The notes: a model not told the origin generated them from the sequence alone. Shown: positions 11,271 through 22,556, numbered from the stretch's first letter. The stretch is DNA of 64,000 nt from Coprinellus micaceus (GCA_951394405.1 OX596339.1:3782001-3846000); one strand, 5' to 3'. A program made the numbers and translations.

Positions 11271-12500
11271 ATGGCGATGATTGGGGACCTTCCCCCGGAA
11301 TTGCTGAGCTTGATACTGGAATGTGTGCTTTCACGCACCGAGGCGGCTAGCCAGTTCAGTGTCCGTGGCCCTTGGCTAGAGCCAGGAGTGCGCTCTGCTC
11401 GTCGCGATCCGCATTTCTCGAGGAATAGCCAATGTCTACTGGTCGAACGATCCTTCTACATCGCCGGAATACGCGCACTGTGGAGCCACTTGTCGATCGC
11501 GACATACGACGACCTCCAATCAGTCTCTAAAGTCGCTTCGGGAGGCTCTGCGGTTGGGAGTTGGGCCAAGGAGGCCACCACGGACATCGCCACGTCGACA
11601 AGGTGTTTCGAAATCCACATCCGTGGTCCGTACAACGCCAAGCACGTCGCCCTTCTCTGTCGAAGGATGAAGAGGCTGGAGGCCCTCATCGTTGCGAACA
11701 AGGCGAGTGTGCCCGGGATTGGACCTGTCCCGGCATTCGTGATCGACGCGATTGTCAAGCATAGCAAAAACCTTCAAAACCTGCAGTTCCAAAATATGTC
11801 AGAGGCACCTACTCTATCCCAACTGGCAACAATTTCCGCCCAACTTCAGCGGCTGAACACCCTCCACGTTACTTGGGTCCTTTGTCGGACCTGTACCTCG
11901 CCAAACCGGGATCAGTATTCATTCTCCTTTCCGCGACTCACTTCGCTCTCACTTGGTACTATGACCATGACTGAGAGCGATTTCACCGAAGAATCGCATT
12001 TCTTCCTCGACGACTTCCTCAGAAATATCGACACAACGACCATCCCTCGGCTGAATGACTTGACAATCCTGGCGCGCATGGACCACTTGCCCCAATTCGT
12101 AGACTCCTGCGGCGACCAGCTCAACCGATTGACAACGAGGACGGGAAACCCAGCTGCAGTCACTCCCATCATCGAGCCGTGCACGCGTCTCAAGCATGTG
12201 GTGTTCATATTGGACAAAGCCTCGGTCCCGGTCCCTCGAAACCATGGCACGCTTGAAAGCATTGATCTGGTATTTCCCCAGATCCGCTGGGGTCAAGGGA
12301 GGGCGGACGCCATACGCACGGCCATGGAACACTTTTTTGACTCTTTAGAGCAGGGTCTGTATCGACAGGAGTATCCGTCCCTGGCCAGAGTTCGCCTTCT
12401 CCAAGGGGTCGGAGCATCACGGCGTGATCTACCTGGCGACGGGTGGTTTCGTCTATGGAGGCGTCGCCTGTTTAAGGAGGGAGTACACTTGCATGTATAG
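11271..12500 (+). CDS. F-box-like protein, single exon
   Basis: A 409-aa ORF without introns. Residues 4-24 (IGDLPPELLSLILECVLSRTE) form a clear F-box opening (LPPELL.LILE), the Skp1-binding element of SCF ubiquitin-ligase adaptors. The rest is leucine-rich with LTSLSL- and LNDLTIL-type segments that suggest a degenerate LRR fold. The second ATG (11277) in MAM is also possible. It stands divergently to the Ecl1-like gene. The substrate is unknown. It is not closely similar to the F-box protein at 519-1701 except in the F-box. Confidence 0.75.
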   Translation: MAMIGDLPPELLSLILECVLSRTEAASQFSVRGPWLEPGVRSARRDPHFSRNSQCLLVERSFYIAGIRALWSHLSIATYDDLQSVSKVASGGSAVGSWAKEATTDIATSTRCFEIHIRGPYNAKHVALLCRRMKRLEALIVANKASVPGIGPVPAFVIDAIVKHSKNLQNLQFQNMSEAPTLSQLATISAQLQRLNTLHVTWVLCRTCTSPNRDQYSFSFPRLTSLSLGTMTMTESDFTEESHFFLDDFLRNIDTTTIPRLNDLTILARMDHLPQFVDSCGDQLNRLTTRTGNPAAVTPIIEPCTRLKHVVFILDKASVPVPRNHGTLESIDLVFPQIRWGQGRADAIRTAMEHFFDSLEQGLYRQEYPSLARVRLLQGVGASRRDLPGDGWFRLWRRRLFKEGVHLHV

Positions 12501-12602
12501 TCACCAATGCTTCAACGTAGAACCACGGTACTGCAACTGTCTCGGCATCCTTAAGTCGGACTGACGTAAGAAAGGTGGGAGGGCATCGGATAAAGACTCA
12601 CG

Positions 12603-13676
12603 TCATTGCTGAGACCGGGAAGACCAGACTGGCGTCCTCGTCCTCAGCCTCAGCACCCTTGACTTGTTTGTATCGGGGACGACTGGCAGTGATAGCTTTG
12701 TTAGAAGCAACCTCTGGTAATTGATAGGTAAGCCAGTGTAATGAAAGTTGTGACTTGAATAAAAGACTTGACATACTTCGCTGCAGAGACCTCGAGGCGA
12801 TTGGCTTGCACGGGGTAGTAAAGAAGGCCGTCGCGGACCCCCTGTCAGGATAAGGTGCGCTATTCTGGCACATATCCGTCTTTTATCGCCTCGCCCGCCA
12901 TCCTCAGCGGAGCGAGCTACACGTCCGCCCTCTAGACCGACACCACCACCACGTCCCTTGGAAGACGTCAGCGTCGGGGTCTGCACAACATAAGGACTTG
13001 GCCTACCTTGCGCTTCCCTTCGGGACGGCCGATGGTGTCCTCGTGCTGCACTGTACACCAATCAGTACTCTGCCTCCCGAGCCAGAGTACCACGACGAAC
13101 CTTGACAGTGCAGTACTTGCGGCCATGCTTCAACCTCGGCAATCTCATAGCCTCGGGGACGACCATGCGCTTCTTGCGGTCGTCCTCAAAGAGGCTAAGG
13201 TATCCCAGGGCGGCAGCCCCGCGGGCAGACTTGTGGGGAACCATTCCACGGATGGCGCTGTAGACGACTTTGAAGGTGGTGGAACGGGCCAGGCTTCTTG
13301 GGGGTGACGATGTGAGGAAGCTGTGGTAGTGGAGCTGCATACGGTTGAGCGGTTGAGCGTCTGCTGCTATTCCAAGTGCAGGTGTACACACCTTGTTCCT
13401 AAAGACGCTGCCGGAGATGTTAACCTCCTCGCACCTGGCAACTTTGGCCAGAGAGGAGCTGCTTGGAGATGATGGAGGCCATTTGACCAAGGAGATGCCC
13501 TTGCCATCGATGAGGAAGTGGCCATCGTCGAGGTCTAGCACAAGAAGCTGACCAGCAAGAACGTGGGCGTAAGGTACTAAAGGAATGTGGGAGAAGTACG
13601 ATGACATAAGAATGGCGAAGGCATAAAGAAGACCACTTGAATGACGGGTAGTACAATAGTACAGGGATAGATGCAT
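12603..13676 (-). pseudogene. Ribosomal protein uL13 (RPL16/RPL13a) pseudogene
   Basis: Segments of uL13 appear in order but in shifting frames. They are LLVLDLDDGHFLIDGKG, then GHLLGQMASIISKQLLSGQ in another frame, RCEEVNISGSVFRNK, then IVTPKKPGPFHH in a third frame, IRGMVPHKSARGAAAL, KKRMVVPEA and HGRKYCTVK, and near 13050 QHEDTIGRPEGKRK. Intact uL13 is about 200 aa with conserved GKGHLLGRLAS, RCEE.NISG and RGMVPHKT.RG blocks, so identity is secure. At least three frameshifts break it. Intron-like interruptions (around 13390-13330) imply decay of a genomic duplicate rather than a processed copy. The lower end (12873-12598) is an open but unrecognised stretch. A functional gene must lie elsewhere. 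Confidence 0.75.
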
Positions 13677-15158
13677 CTATTTGGTAGGGGTTCAAACAAT
13701 AAATAACGAATGGATAAGTTAACCAAGGCAACCAAGGCGAGGGTGGGTCATCGCAGAAGGAAGAAGTCAAATTGAAAGAGGGTTTGATCATGACTGGAAT
13801 GGATGCGGTTTGCACGACGGTAAGAAAGCGAGAACACATTCCCTGAGCTGTCCTTGCACCTGTTCAGCCTCGACTTCTCCGGCTTCTCTGGTTGCTGGTC
13901 TGGTCTGGGGGGCGAACCCAGGACCTGCTGCTCGCCGAGTACATTGCACGCTGAAGGCGGATGTACGGCCCTACGTAGCGCTCATGGAGGCATTGCTCTC
14001 CTCCGACTTGAGGGACAGAGGTAATAAGGAAGAGGAGGGTGTTGGGAGTTGTCGGGGCGGCAGCGAAAGCATCGAGATCTTCATCATCCCCACTTCCTTC
14101 TACTGCGGCGAGCGCTTAACTTTCTTGACTTCCGGCTCTGCCTCTGGCTCATTCTGCGACCCACCCCACTTCCCATTCTTCTCCAACCCCAGCCTCCTCT
14201 CCGTCATCGATGGGAACCGGGTGACATGCTTTGGAAAGGTATCCGTTGAAGACATCGGTGCTTTCGCCATCGCCATCTTTCTAAGGCTGGGAAGTCTTGC
14301 GTGCGCACCAGGGTCGAATTGGTGAACTGCACGGTGATTGGTGACTGCGGGCGTGTTTCATGTTTCCTCGCCGTTCCATGGTGTCTGTGCTAGGTGGCTT
14401 CGTCGTTGTACTCGTCGGGGATAGGCTGAGAGTTTCGTTGAAGTTCTGGGTGCTATGAACCATCGTGTGGTCGTCGAAGGTCAGGGCTGCGTTGAAACAG
14501 CTAATAAGGGAAGCTATGAGCCCCTGTCGGGCGAGCCAGCGAGAGGCAGGTCAGCCTCACTCCGCGCACATAGGGACCTCGTTAGCTCGTTCGTTAGTGC
14601 ATTGGTCACGTTCTGAGGCACACAGTCGCGCTCACCTTCAAGCTTGCTGCTTTCTTCAGACTCGGAGGTTGATCTCGAGGATCCGCCCAAAGGTGTGTTC
14701 AAGTTGACACGGCCAAATCTAGTCGGTGGATGACTCTCGCGGGCGGTTGAAAGTTGAATTGGTGCTCGCCTCCGGTTCCTGGATCTAGTGCACAATCCTA
14801 CTCTACAAAGGTGCTTTAGTCCGTCGAATATCGAACCAGGGAGATCGAAACCCACTCGTAGACCATGCCGATTGCGGTTGTTCACATTCAACCCCCAGAG
14901 CCGTTGGGGGTTATAGAAGAGCGCGGCACCTGAGTTCTCGAGAGCAAATGGGGTCGGCGTTTCAAGATTGAAGTGGGCCGAGGCTTGGGTATGGACGGCA
15001 AGGGCGGAGGTCTGGGGATCGAGGTGAGGTGTGGCTCGGTGTTTGAGGACGAAAGGAATGGAGTGCTTACCTCGTTCTACAGCCCGAGCCTGACTCGATG
15101 AGAAGCATGGGACCTTCCACGGACCATTCGCAGTGCGTGTTGCAAGCGCAGTTGACGA
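13677..15158. other. Low-information region, possible gene remnants on minus strand
   Basis: Minus-strand fragments such as MAMAKAPMSSTDTFPKH...KNGKWGGSQNEPE (about 14285-14110) and a 14463-14281 ORF look like pieces of a charged, low-complexity protein but contain stops and do not splice into one product. Nothing is supportable on the plus strand. Confidence 0.3.
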
Positions 15159-15634
15159 ACGGGATGATTGGGGTGAGATCTAGAACAAGGTGAGTACTCA
15201 GTATCCAAATCGCGGGTAGTGAAACTGCGCTCCTGCTTACCCCCCAGCACCGAAGATCTAGTGAACTCCCAGGCCTACATCTTCTCAAGACCCTACCCAA
15301 GGGTGACCCAGTTCTCCGCATGCCCGAACCCCGACTCGCCCTCAACTCTCTTGGCGGGTTACAAGTGAGGGTGCCCAGGAACTAATCTCAGCCCTGTGGT
15401 CCCTGAGGATGGTCGGTCGGGCGATAAGGATGGACTGCACATCGAAAATTCGATCGTTTTCGAGGGCTAAAAGCAAGAAGGGAACACGTAAGTGCCCCAT
15501 TGGGTTCTGAGACTGGCATGTTCGCAGCTACCCACAGCAAGAAGAGGAACGAGCATGTCTCCACACGCACTGGGGCAATCGGATTCTGGAGTGTTGAGGC
15601 GAAGTTGAGTTCGTTGTCGCCATCATGTTGTGGA
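15159..15634 (+). repeat. Duplicated segment, copy A
   Basis: Highly similar to 18929-19362 (offset about 3,770 bp). Copy A has about 40 extra bp after position 15250. Both copies keep a short intron-like block bounded by good splice signals: GTGAGT...CCCCAG on plus, and GTAAGC...TTCTAG on minus. Copy A is frameshifted on plus relative to copy B. No known domain. Confidence 0.75.
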
Positions 15635-16101
15635 CGATTTGAATGAGTGTGAATGCGATGGTAGAGCAAATGCAATGCAGGAAGGGATAAGAGGAACTTC
15701 AAGAAGGCGAGGGCTACGATGGCAGTGCCAGTGCCAACAGGCGGCCTGTTCCTTACTCGGAGTCTGTATCCTCAAATTCCAGAACCTTAATCACCTCACA
15801 TGAAACCCATCGGGACCTCTTCCTCAGGTCACCGCGTCACCGCGTCACCAGCGCCTATTAGTATCATTTCCGAGACCATCCCCCGATTGCAAGCTGATCA
15901 AAAGAATGATGTTGAATCGAAACTACCTGACTGACCAAGGAAAGATATTGTTGGCCGTTACGGTGAGGGACCTGGAAGCATAAAACAAGTGAAATTTCGT
16001 GGTCGCCGAACTGTAGCTTTAAGATCTAAGACCCAGTATCTAAGGTTGAGAGGGACAGTTGTAATCCATGGTGATAGTCAATCAAAAAGTTTCGTCCAAA
16101 G
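15635..16101. other. No supported gene
   Basis: Contains a short gtcaccgcgtcaccgcgtcacc triplication near 15828-15850; otherwise nothing recognised. Confidence 0.35.
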
Positions 16102-17104
16102 TTAGGGATGATGAATGGAAAGGAACATAAAGGTATCGAGGGGATACAACGCAATGAATGCCGGATCTACCAGCAACCAAGGGGTTCTGATAGATGGTGC
16201 ATCAGCGCGGGCCCCTCCGAAACTGGGCACGAGCAATAGCGGTCCTGGCATAGCGGCGCAAGTGAAGGAGAGCTGGTTTCGGGCCTGGGCGACGTTTGGC
16301 ACGGCGGAGGCGAAGTGCTCGATTAAACGCACGGCTGGAATGGGAGCCTTACCGATACGTGAAATGAGTACAATATACATGTGCAAGACGATAAACTCAC
16401 TTCGACGTCGGTGAAGTGCCACTGAGCGGGACTTGGAAGGAGGCGCATGGGTCTGGAGCGGGGCATGGAGCATGGGCGAGAGGTACTGCTGGCCTCCCTT
16501 CCCAAAGAGAGCACGAATCATGTGCGAGACAGGAGGCGTAGGCGGCCGAGCATGGTCCTCGAAGGAATTATCGGGCCATTCAGAGCGGGGCGAGGAAGGA
16601 GGTGAGGGCGAGGGCGAGAGATATTGCTGGCCGCCCTTCCCGAAGAGAGCACGAATCATGTGCGAGACAGAAGGCGTAGGCGACCGGGGATGGTCCTCGA
16701 AGGAATTATCGGACCATTCAGAGTGGGGCGAGGAAGGAGGCGAGGGCGAGAGATATTGCTGGCCGCCCTTCCCGAAGAGAGCACGAATCATGTGCGAGAC
16801 AGGAGGTGTAGGCGACCGGGGATGGTCCTCGAAGGAATTATCGGACCATTCAGAGCGGGGCGAGGGAGGAGTCGAAGGAGCAGGTGAATGGAGACGCTTC
16901 TCAAAGAAATCATCCTGCAAGTAGGACGCGATAGTCGGGCCTATACTCCAGTGCGGAGAAGGGTCAGTGTAGGTATGGAACAATAAGAGGGGTGGGTGAC
17001 GAACTATTTTGAGCGTCTTCTTCCACTTTGACCATCCCACTGCTCTTGGGGGGTAAAGCGGTGGTGGTATCTTTGGGCACCTTGGGCGTGGTATCCGAGA
17101 CCAT
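16102..17104 (-). CDS. Repeat-containing protein of unknown function
   Basis: Exons 17104-17005, 16940-16401 and 16334-16102 give 290 aa. The introns (64 and 66 nt) both keep the frame. After a lysine/threonine-rich N-terminus, residues 50-180 consist of three near-identical repeats of about 44-46 aa. Each contains SPRSEWSDNSFEDH, PRSPTPPVSHMIRALF and GKGGQQYL. The alternating Ser-Pro/acidic segment and the short amphipathic MIRALFGKGG segment suggest a modular, phosphorylatable disordered protein, possibly a binding scaffold, but I recognise no family. The C-terminus (about 75 aa) is hydrophobic-rich. The start ATG (17104) is chosen because it opens the frame that splices into the repeats; the ATG at 17040 in another frame reads through the intron instead. 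Confidence 0.6.
16482..16870. repeat. Coding minisatellite, three units of 132-138 bp
   Basis: Anchors of the form GRTAYTGCTGGCC recur at 16482, 16620 and 16752, i.e. 138 and 132 bp apart, both multiples of three, so unit gain or loss keeps the reading frame of the host gene. Units are over 90% alike by eye. Confidence 0.85.
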
Positions 17105-18928
17105 GGATGGTGGATGAGGAATTATGGTTTAGTTGTGGGAGGAGAACGTGCCAGGCAGGGGTGGGCTGGTGTTACAATATAAATGTGGCAATTGTGAGCG
17201 TTGACTGCGGATGGCTCAACTGCGGGTCCACGCAGCTTGAGTCAATATGCCTGGGACGTGACTCGAGTATGTATTCAAAGGGAAGACAGTTTCCGAGCCG
17301 AAGGAGGCAATCGCGAGAAGGAGGATTTGGGGATGCCATGATAAGGTGACAGGCCCTGATCAGATGGAAACTGGTTCATGAATGCAGCGCTCGCAGAGGC
17401 AGGAGACCCTGTCGTTGTTATCATCTCCCACTCAGGTAGCTATATAGCCGACGACCATTCAGTTCATGGAAGCTGGAAATCCTGAACTGCGGAACTCCGA
17501 GGCTACTAATATCTCCGAGCATCTGAAAGCTTGACCCTCACTGGGAGGTAGGGCTTTGAAAGCCCTTGACACTTCTTAGCGATACCTAGCGATACCATCC
17601 ACCGAGGGAACTAGGCCAAAAGCTCACCCTGCACGACGCAGCGCCTACCTCCTCGAGAGTCTCAATAGCCACGTTGTATGCGCCCTACAGTTCGATTGAA
17701 TATGTTAGTGTATGTACGTGGTGAAAAGGGAAAGGGTGAGATGAGCCATAACGGAACATCGAACATGAGGAAGGGGCCAGTGGGCGCCAGAAAGGAAGGC
17801 GGGTTAAACATGGAAAATTCGACATGGGAGATGATCAATGGCGAACTCCGAGTCAACTCAGTGTGAACGACGCGGAACTAAACGAAGGGCGTCCAGGGGT
17901 CCATCAAGTTGAGGAGAAGAAAATAAGTGAGCAGGGGGTAACCTGGCAGAAATCCCTTGAGAACCAGTGAACTGGTCGCATGGTGTGAAGAACAAGAGAA
18001 AGGCGCCCAAGGGACCCAAGACTCATCCGACAAGATGACAAAGAAACAAAGCCGACCAAATGGAACGGCAAGACAAAAAGGAACGAGGCGACGCCCTCGA
18101 CAAACACGAAGCCAAAACGAGGACAAAAGAAAACGATTCACTCACGTCCACCTCAGGCCCATCGAACACCAACAAACACCCTCGTCCCAGGGTCCCTGGT
18201 CGACCGTTCGTATCCAATTTCCTCGAAAGGAAGTGGAGACAATATGAATACATACATGAAAGATGCAAGGGACGAGCCAACCTGGAGAACCGTCGAATGC
18301 AAAGGGTCGCTAGTGCTTTTGAAGGACACAAGGAACACCCAGTGAATCCAAGTAACCACAACAACTGAACCCCCATCCCCACCTCCCCGACCTCAAACAC
18401 AATCGAAATGCTCACTTGGCTTCAACGGCCTGCTCGAGGCTGTAGTGGAGCGACGAGCGACGTGAGGTGTGAGCGTCCTGTTTAGTCGGAGGAGAGTCCT
18501 ACAAAGACGTGGATGAGTTAGCATGCGGGATAGTGATATGCGGACGAATGTGAGTTGAGATGCGGGAAAGGGTGCTACGAGCGAGAAGAAAAGAGGAGGT
18601 CAAAGGGAACGAAGCGTAGCCGACGAATATAAAGATCAATCCGGAGTGCTAAGGGGGGAGCCAAGATTCCGGTTAGAGGGAAAGAGGCAAAAGCCAGCGG
18701 GTTGGGCACGAAAGCAAAGTTCAAGAAACAGAGAATGAGAAAGCGAGCACCCGAGACTCGGAAAGAGCGACGTCGCGCCTGTCCTGTCGACTGAGAAAGA
18801 GCGACACCCAAAGTCCACACAGACACAGGTGTCCCTATGTACCGCCGCTTGACTGAGAGGAGGTCATTTACGTCTTTGTCTGGCTGTGTGCCATTGAATG
18901 GTTCTAGTAGATGGTGGTCACGCTCTGG
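17105..18928. other. Long stretch without a supported gene
   Basis: The region 17950-18370 is purine-rich on the plus strand (many AAG, GAC, ACA). This opens long basic low-complexity ORFs on plus and hydrophobic ones on minus, neither of which looks like a real protein. Nothing else is recognised. Confidence 0.35.
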
Positions 18929-19362
18929 ACGGGATGATTGGGGTGAGATCTAGAACAAGGTGAGTACTCAATATTCAAATCGCGGGTAGTGAAACCGAGC
19001 TCCTGCTTACCCCCCAGGACCCTACTCAAGGGCGACCCAGTTCTCCGCATGCCCGAACCCCCGACTCGCCCTCAACTCTCTTGGTGGGATACAAGCGAGG
19101 GTCCCCAGGAACTAATCTCAGCCCTGTGGTCCCTGAGGATGGTCGGTCGGGCAATAAGGATGGACTGCACATCGAAAATTCGATTGTTTTCGAGGGCTAA
19201 AAGCAAGAAGGGAACATGGAAGTACCCCATTGGGTTCTGAGGCTGGCATGTTCGCAGCTACCCACAGCAAGAAGAGGAACGAACATGTCTCCACACGCAG
19301 GGCAATCGGTTTGCTGGAGTGTCGAGGCAAAGTCGAGTCCATCGTCGCCATCACGTCGTGAA
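18929..19362 (+). repeat. Duplicated segment, copy B
   Basis: Counterpart of 15159-15634. On plus it can be read as ATG at 18934, a 58-nt intron (18960-19017) and an open frame to about 19240, so a short gene is possible. The same is not true of copy A. Similarity ends abruptly at both borders. Confidence 0.7.
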
Positions 19363-19958
19363 CTTGAGCGACGTACCGGATGGACAACTCCATGAAATTA
19401 GAGGGAACCGACTCGTAGATGGGAGGAGACGGAAGGACGTGATGGGTTAGAACCTGGTTGAACGACTCACGGCGGACTTGCTAAGTTCACACTCCGACCA
19501 CGCTGCGCCATGCACTGATTGGCTCGGCGCCTAAAGGCAGCCGGCCTAAGCGCCAGGATTTCCTTCGTCTCCTCACTTGCAACGAACAGGTAAGGTCGGA
19601 ATAGTCTAGCGAAACGGTAGATAAGTGAAGCCTCTTGCGCGTTGCTGACTCAATGACTACTACTGTTAGGTCCCGGGTGATTCTGTGATAATTTGCTGAA
19701 GTCCTGTTGAGCAACAACGACGGGGAGAGCCTACGAATCCAAGAGTATCCCCGGAACTAAGAGAGCGGCGGATAATCCGTATAATTCAGGGGGTCGGTTA
19801 GAGATACAGGTACAACGACGAGGGACTAACAAGAGGAACTGGTATACAACTGCAACGAGACAGGGGCAGACACTACAGCAAAAGGCCCACTGGCCAGCGT
19901 TCAGGCAGGGAAGCATATGGGTAAGTGGGTTGAAATGATGGAGTATGAGGCATAGTTT
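19363..19958. other. No supported gene
   Basis: Short ORFs only. Contains the probable 3' region of the minus-strand gene ending at 19959. Confidence 0.35.
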
Positions 19959-20722
19959 CTAAGAGCGGCTGGGCCTAGAGGGCCTAGTGGACCAGGTCCA
20001 ACCCATCCTATGAGCAAACCGACGAAACCCGCCAGACTCATCCGAGTCTGCTCCGGCACCGCCAGGAGCTGCGACACGAGGAGGCAAGGAAGCAGACGGG
20101 GCAGGAGGGAGGGTGTAATATTCGCGTTGGCGAGGAGTGGGTATGGTGGGTCCCGTCGCGTCCAGGTCCAGAGAGCTAAGGGAGATGAGATCGACTTCAC
20201 CGATGGAGTATCCCTCATTGGTAAACACGACTGTGTCATTGACTGGATGACAGCGACTGATTCGTTCATCCTGTAGCATCGCCCAACTAGCGAACAAACT
20301 CGCTCTGATATACGGGTCATTGGTGATGTTGGTTCGTGAGACAAGCAGGAAGCTGGTATGACAGTAGGTCAGAGGCGAGCAAACGACGAGCAAGAAGAGA
20401 AATCCATACAATGAGGTGAAAAGCTCAAGAACCTGGCCAGCAGTGCCGTCGCTCAACACATTCCTCTGACGATCAAACTCCTCCTGAACTCACTTCAGTA
20501 TCGGAGAAGACATAGAGAGAAGTGACAGGTGCTCGCCTGAACACTTTCGACCTCGGGATCATATAGGTGAGGCTGCGAACCTTGGGGAGCCTCAAATAGA
20601 CGTAGGAAAGACGACGCTGACTCAGTGGATGGAGTGGAAACATGTCGAGTAGATGTTTGTCGAGCAGAGGTGTGTCGAAGTGTGGTGTGTCCAGGGACGG
20701 TAGTAGGAGCGCGTACGGGCAT
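19959..20722 (-). CDS. Hypothetical protein, three exons, one GC-AG intron
   Basis: Exons 20722-20537, 20483-20410 and 20352-19959 give 217 aa. The first 62 codons end VESVQ and join EEFDRQRNVLSDGTAGQVLELF. This requires a 53-nt intron with a GC donor (GCGAGC) and TTCAG acceptor. The second intron (20409-20353) is a normal GT-AG intron of 57 nt. The central part (LVSRTNITNDPYIRASLF...VVFTNEGYSIGEVDLISL) is ordered-looking, followed by a Pro/Ala-rich tail with Arg-Pro repeats. I recognise no family, and no signal peptide is convincing. The consistent phase across three exons supports a real gene; the start is uncertain. Confidence 0.5.
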
Positions 20723-22064
20723 TGTGTTTAATCTTGCTAGTATGTCGATATTACAGGGTCTGTGAGACAAGCGGGGCCAGATGCACTCCATATTTATATG
20801 TCCACAGTGCTCGTGTCAAACTAGCTATACCAGCGCGTATATGGCACCAAGTCTAATTGGGGAGTGCCTCACGGAGGGGTCATTTGCTACGGTCCGATGC
20901 AGCAGGTTGAGCTGAAGCAGGTTCGACTCCTGCTTTGTCTCGAAACGTAGCCTCTACACCCTCAATTACTAAATGGGCCGAGCCTACTTAGCTACGCCAT
21001 TCTGTTGGAGGTGTGGAGGTGTGAACGTGATTGGACGATGTTGTGTCGTCTCAATTTGGGAGCGCGTTTGTCTTTTCACTGAGTTCCGTTACTCCAATGG
21101 GTGCTGTCACATTGCTGGTTTCGTCATACTCCTCTCTGACCTTTGTGGTCCTTTGTACATCAATGAAAAGACACCCTTGAAAATTTCCTCCGACACCTGA
21201 AACTGAAAACCCCGTTCTCTGATTCGCCGACAGGCAGTTGACTCATGGTTTGTGCAGCAAGCAAAACTCTCTTACACCGCGGACATGACCTCTAATAGTA
21301 ACGCCACACAATATCCGTGAACAAGGCAACTCTGAAGATTTTCCCGTAGATTTCAAGTATGCTTCACGTCCTCACCACCCATTTCGTGAATCTCCTAGCA
21401 CTGTGTGTCACAGGAGGCGTCCTATTGGAGATGATCCTACCTGTCCTATGTCGCGATTGATCCCGTATGTACCTAATTACCCGCAGCTGTTGAAATTCGG
21501 AGGCAATGAATGCACAGCTCGAGCTTAAATCCAAGTACGGGCCTCGACAAGTGGGTCGAGTCAATGGTCAATAGCAAGCTCGTGTATCACGCCATCAAGT
21601 CTCGATCTAGTTGAGTGCGGCAGGTGGAATGGGGTGCCAGGTGCGGCCTTGGAATTGTAACCCGTTTTTGGTGTCTCCAATTGGCTCCAGAAGAGCGGAT
21701 TTGCAGAGGCTTTCGTACAGGCTCAGGAGTAAGCGACACCGAATACATGGCTATACCTTGCTGGGTGTCGGGGTCGGCGCTTACTAAGGGCGCCTATTCA
21801 CCTGCGCAGAGCCTGGCTCGTATCAATCGTCAACTGCGGCGCAGGAAGCTGCAGGAACTACGCAGCAAGTGATGGGCATTCTTAGCATACAGCCGGCTCG
21901 AGTCAGGACGCGACTCGGGAGAAGCAGCGAGGCTGAAAAGTTTAAAAGGTCGTGTGGAGCGGGTTTCCCCACCCAATCGTCACCTCTCCAATAAAGACCG
22001 CACACACACCCTTAAACCGCTTTATTTCTGCCATCTGGACCTGCAACCCTTATCGCCCGTCCTC
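20723..22064. other. No supported gene; upstream region of the coiled-coil gene
   Basis: Scattered ORFs under 90 codons. The last 150 bp, with AAAAGTTTAAAAGG near 21936, could serve as core promoter for the gene that starts at 22065. Confidence 0.35.
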
Positions 22065-22556
22065 ATGACCAGTGCAAACCAGGAAATAGAGAACATCTCC
22101 GTGGTCATCGAGCCAGACCTACACTATGCTCAAGTAGGCATGGAACCTACAGCAGGAACGCCCTCCAAACGCGGTAAGGGCGAGATTCGTGAGGCATACC
22201 ATTTTGGCTCATACCATTGTGTTTCAGGGGATATTCGGCCTAGCTGCATCCGCCAGCTATGCCGCCGTTGCGAACGAGCCAGAGCCTGGGTGAAGAAGTG
22301 CCTCGCAGAAGTCAAGCTTCTGGAAGCTGAACTGGCTGAAAGCCACGGCTCGGTAGCCGATATCCAACGACGCCTGGAGGTTGCCGATAATCGGTCGCTC
22401 GTTTTCGAAAGGAAGCTCAAGAAATATAGGGAGTGGTGGTTGAACGAGTACCTCTTCGTCAGACTTCTTCTCCAGATGATCCCAGATCCTGACAATGTTG
22501 GTGCCATCGCCGAGTCCTCCCATTCCCGCTTCGAAGCTTATTGTGCCGAGATGTAG
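22065..22556 (+). CDS. Small coiled-coil protein, YRxWWLxE family (member A)
   Basis: 163 aa. ATG at 22065 (MTSANQEIENIS) is preferred over the in-frame upstream ATG at 21954 because the latter region reads as leader. Residues 60-75 are Cys/Arg-rich (CIRQLCRRCERARAW). A predicted heptad coiled coil follows (VKKCLAEVKLLEAELAESHG...RRLEVADNRSLVFERKLKK). The protein then has the block KYREWWLNEYLFVRLLLQMIPD and a tail IAESSHSRFEAYCAE. The gene at 37735-38469 has the same order. A 54-nt stretch (22174-22227, GTAAGG...TTTCAG) could be an in-frame intron; removing or keeping it leaves the frame open. Function unknown. Confidence 0.6.
   Translation: MTSANQEIENISVVIEPDLHYAQVGMEPTAGTPSKRGKGEIREAYHFGSYHCVSGDIRPSCIRQLCRRCERARAWVKKCLAEVKLLEAELAESHGSVADIQRRLEVADNRSLVFERKLKKYREWWLNEYLFVRLLLQMIPDPDNVGAIAESSHSRFEAYCAEM

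Noticed and set aside
17957..18368. Basic ORFs on plus and hydrophobic ORFs on minus
   Set aside because: Explained by purine-rich composition; no start context, splice pattern or motif.
20900..20945. tRNA-like sequence GCAGGTTCGACTCCTGC
   Set aside because: It resembles a T-arm/B-box, but no matching A-box, anticodon arm or acceptor stem can be folded upstream.
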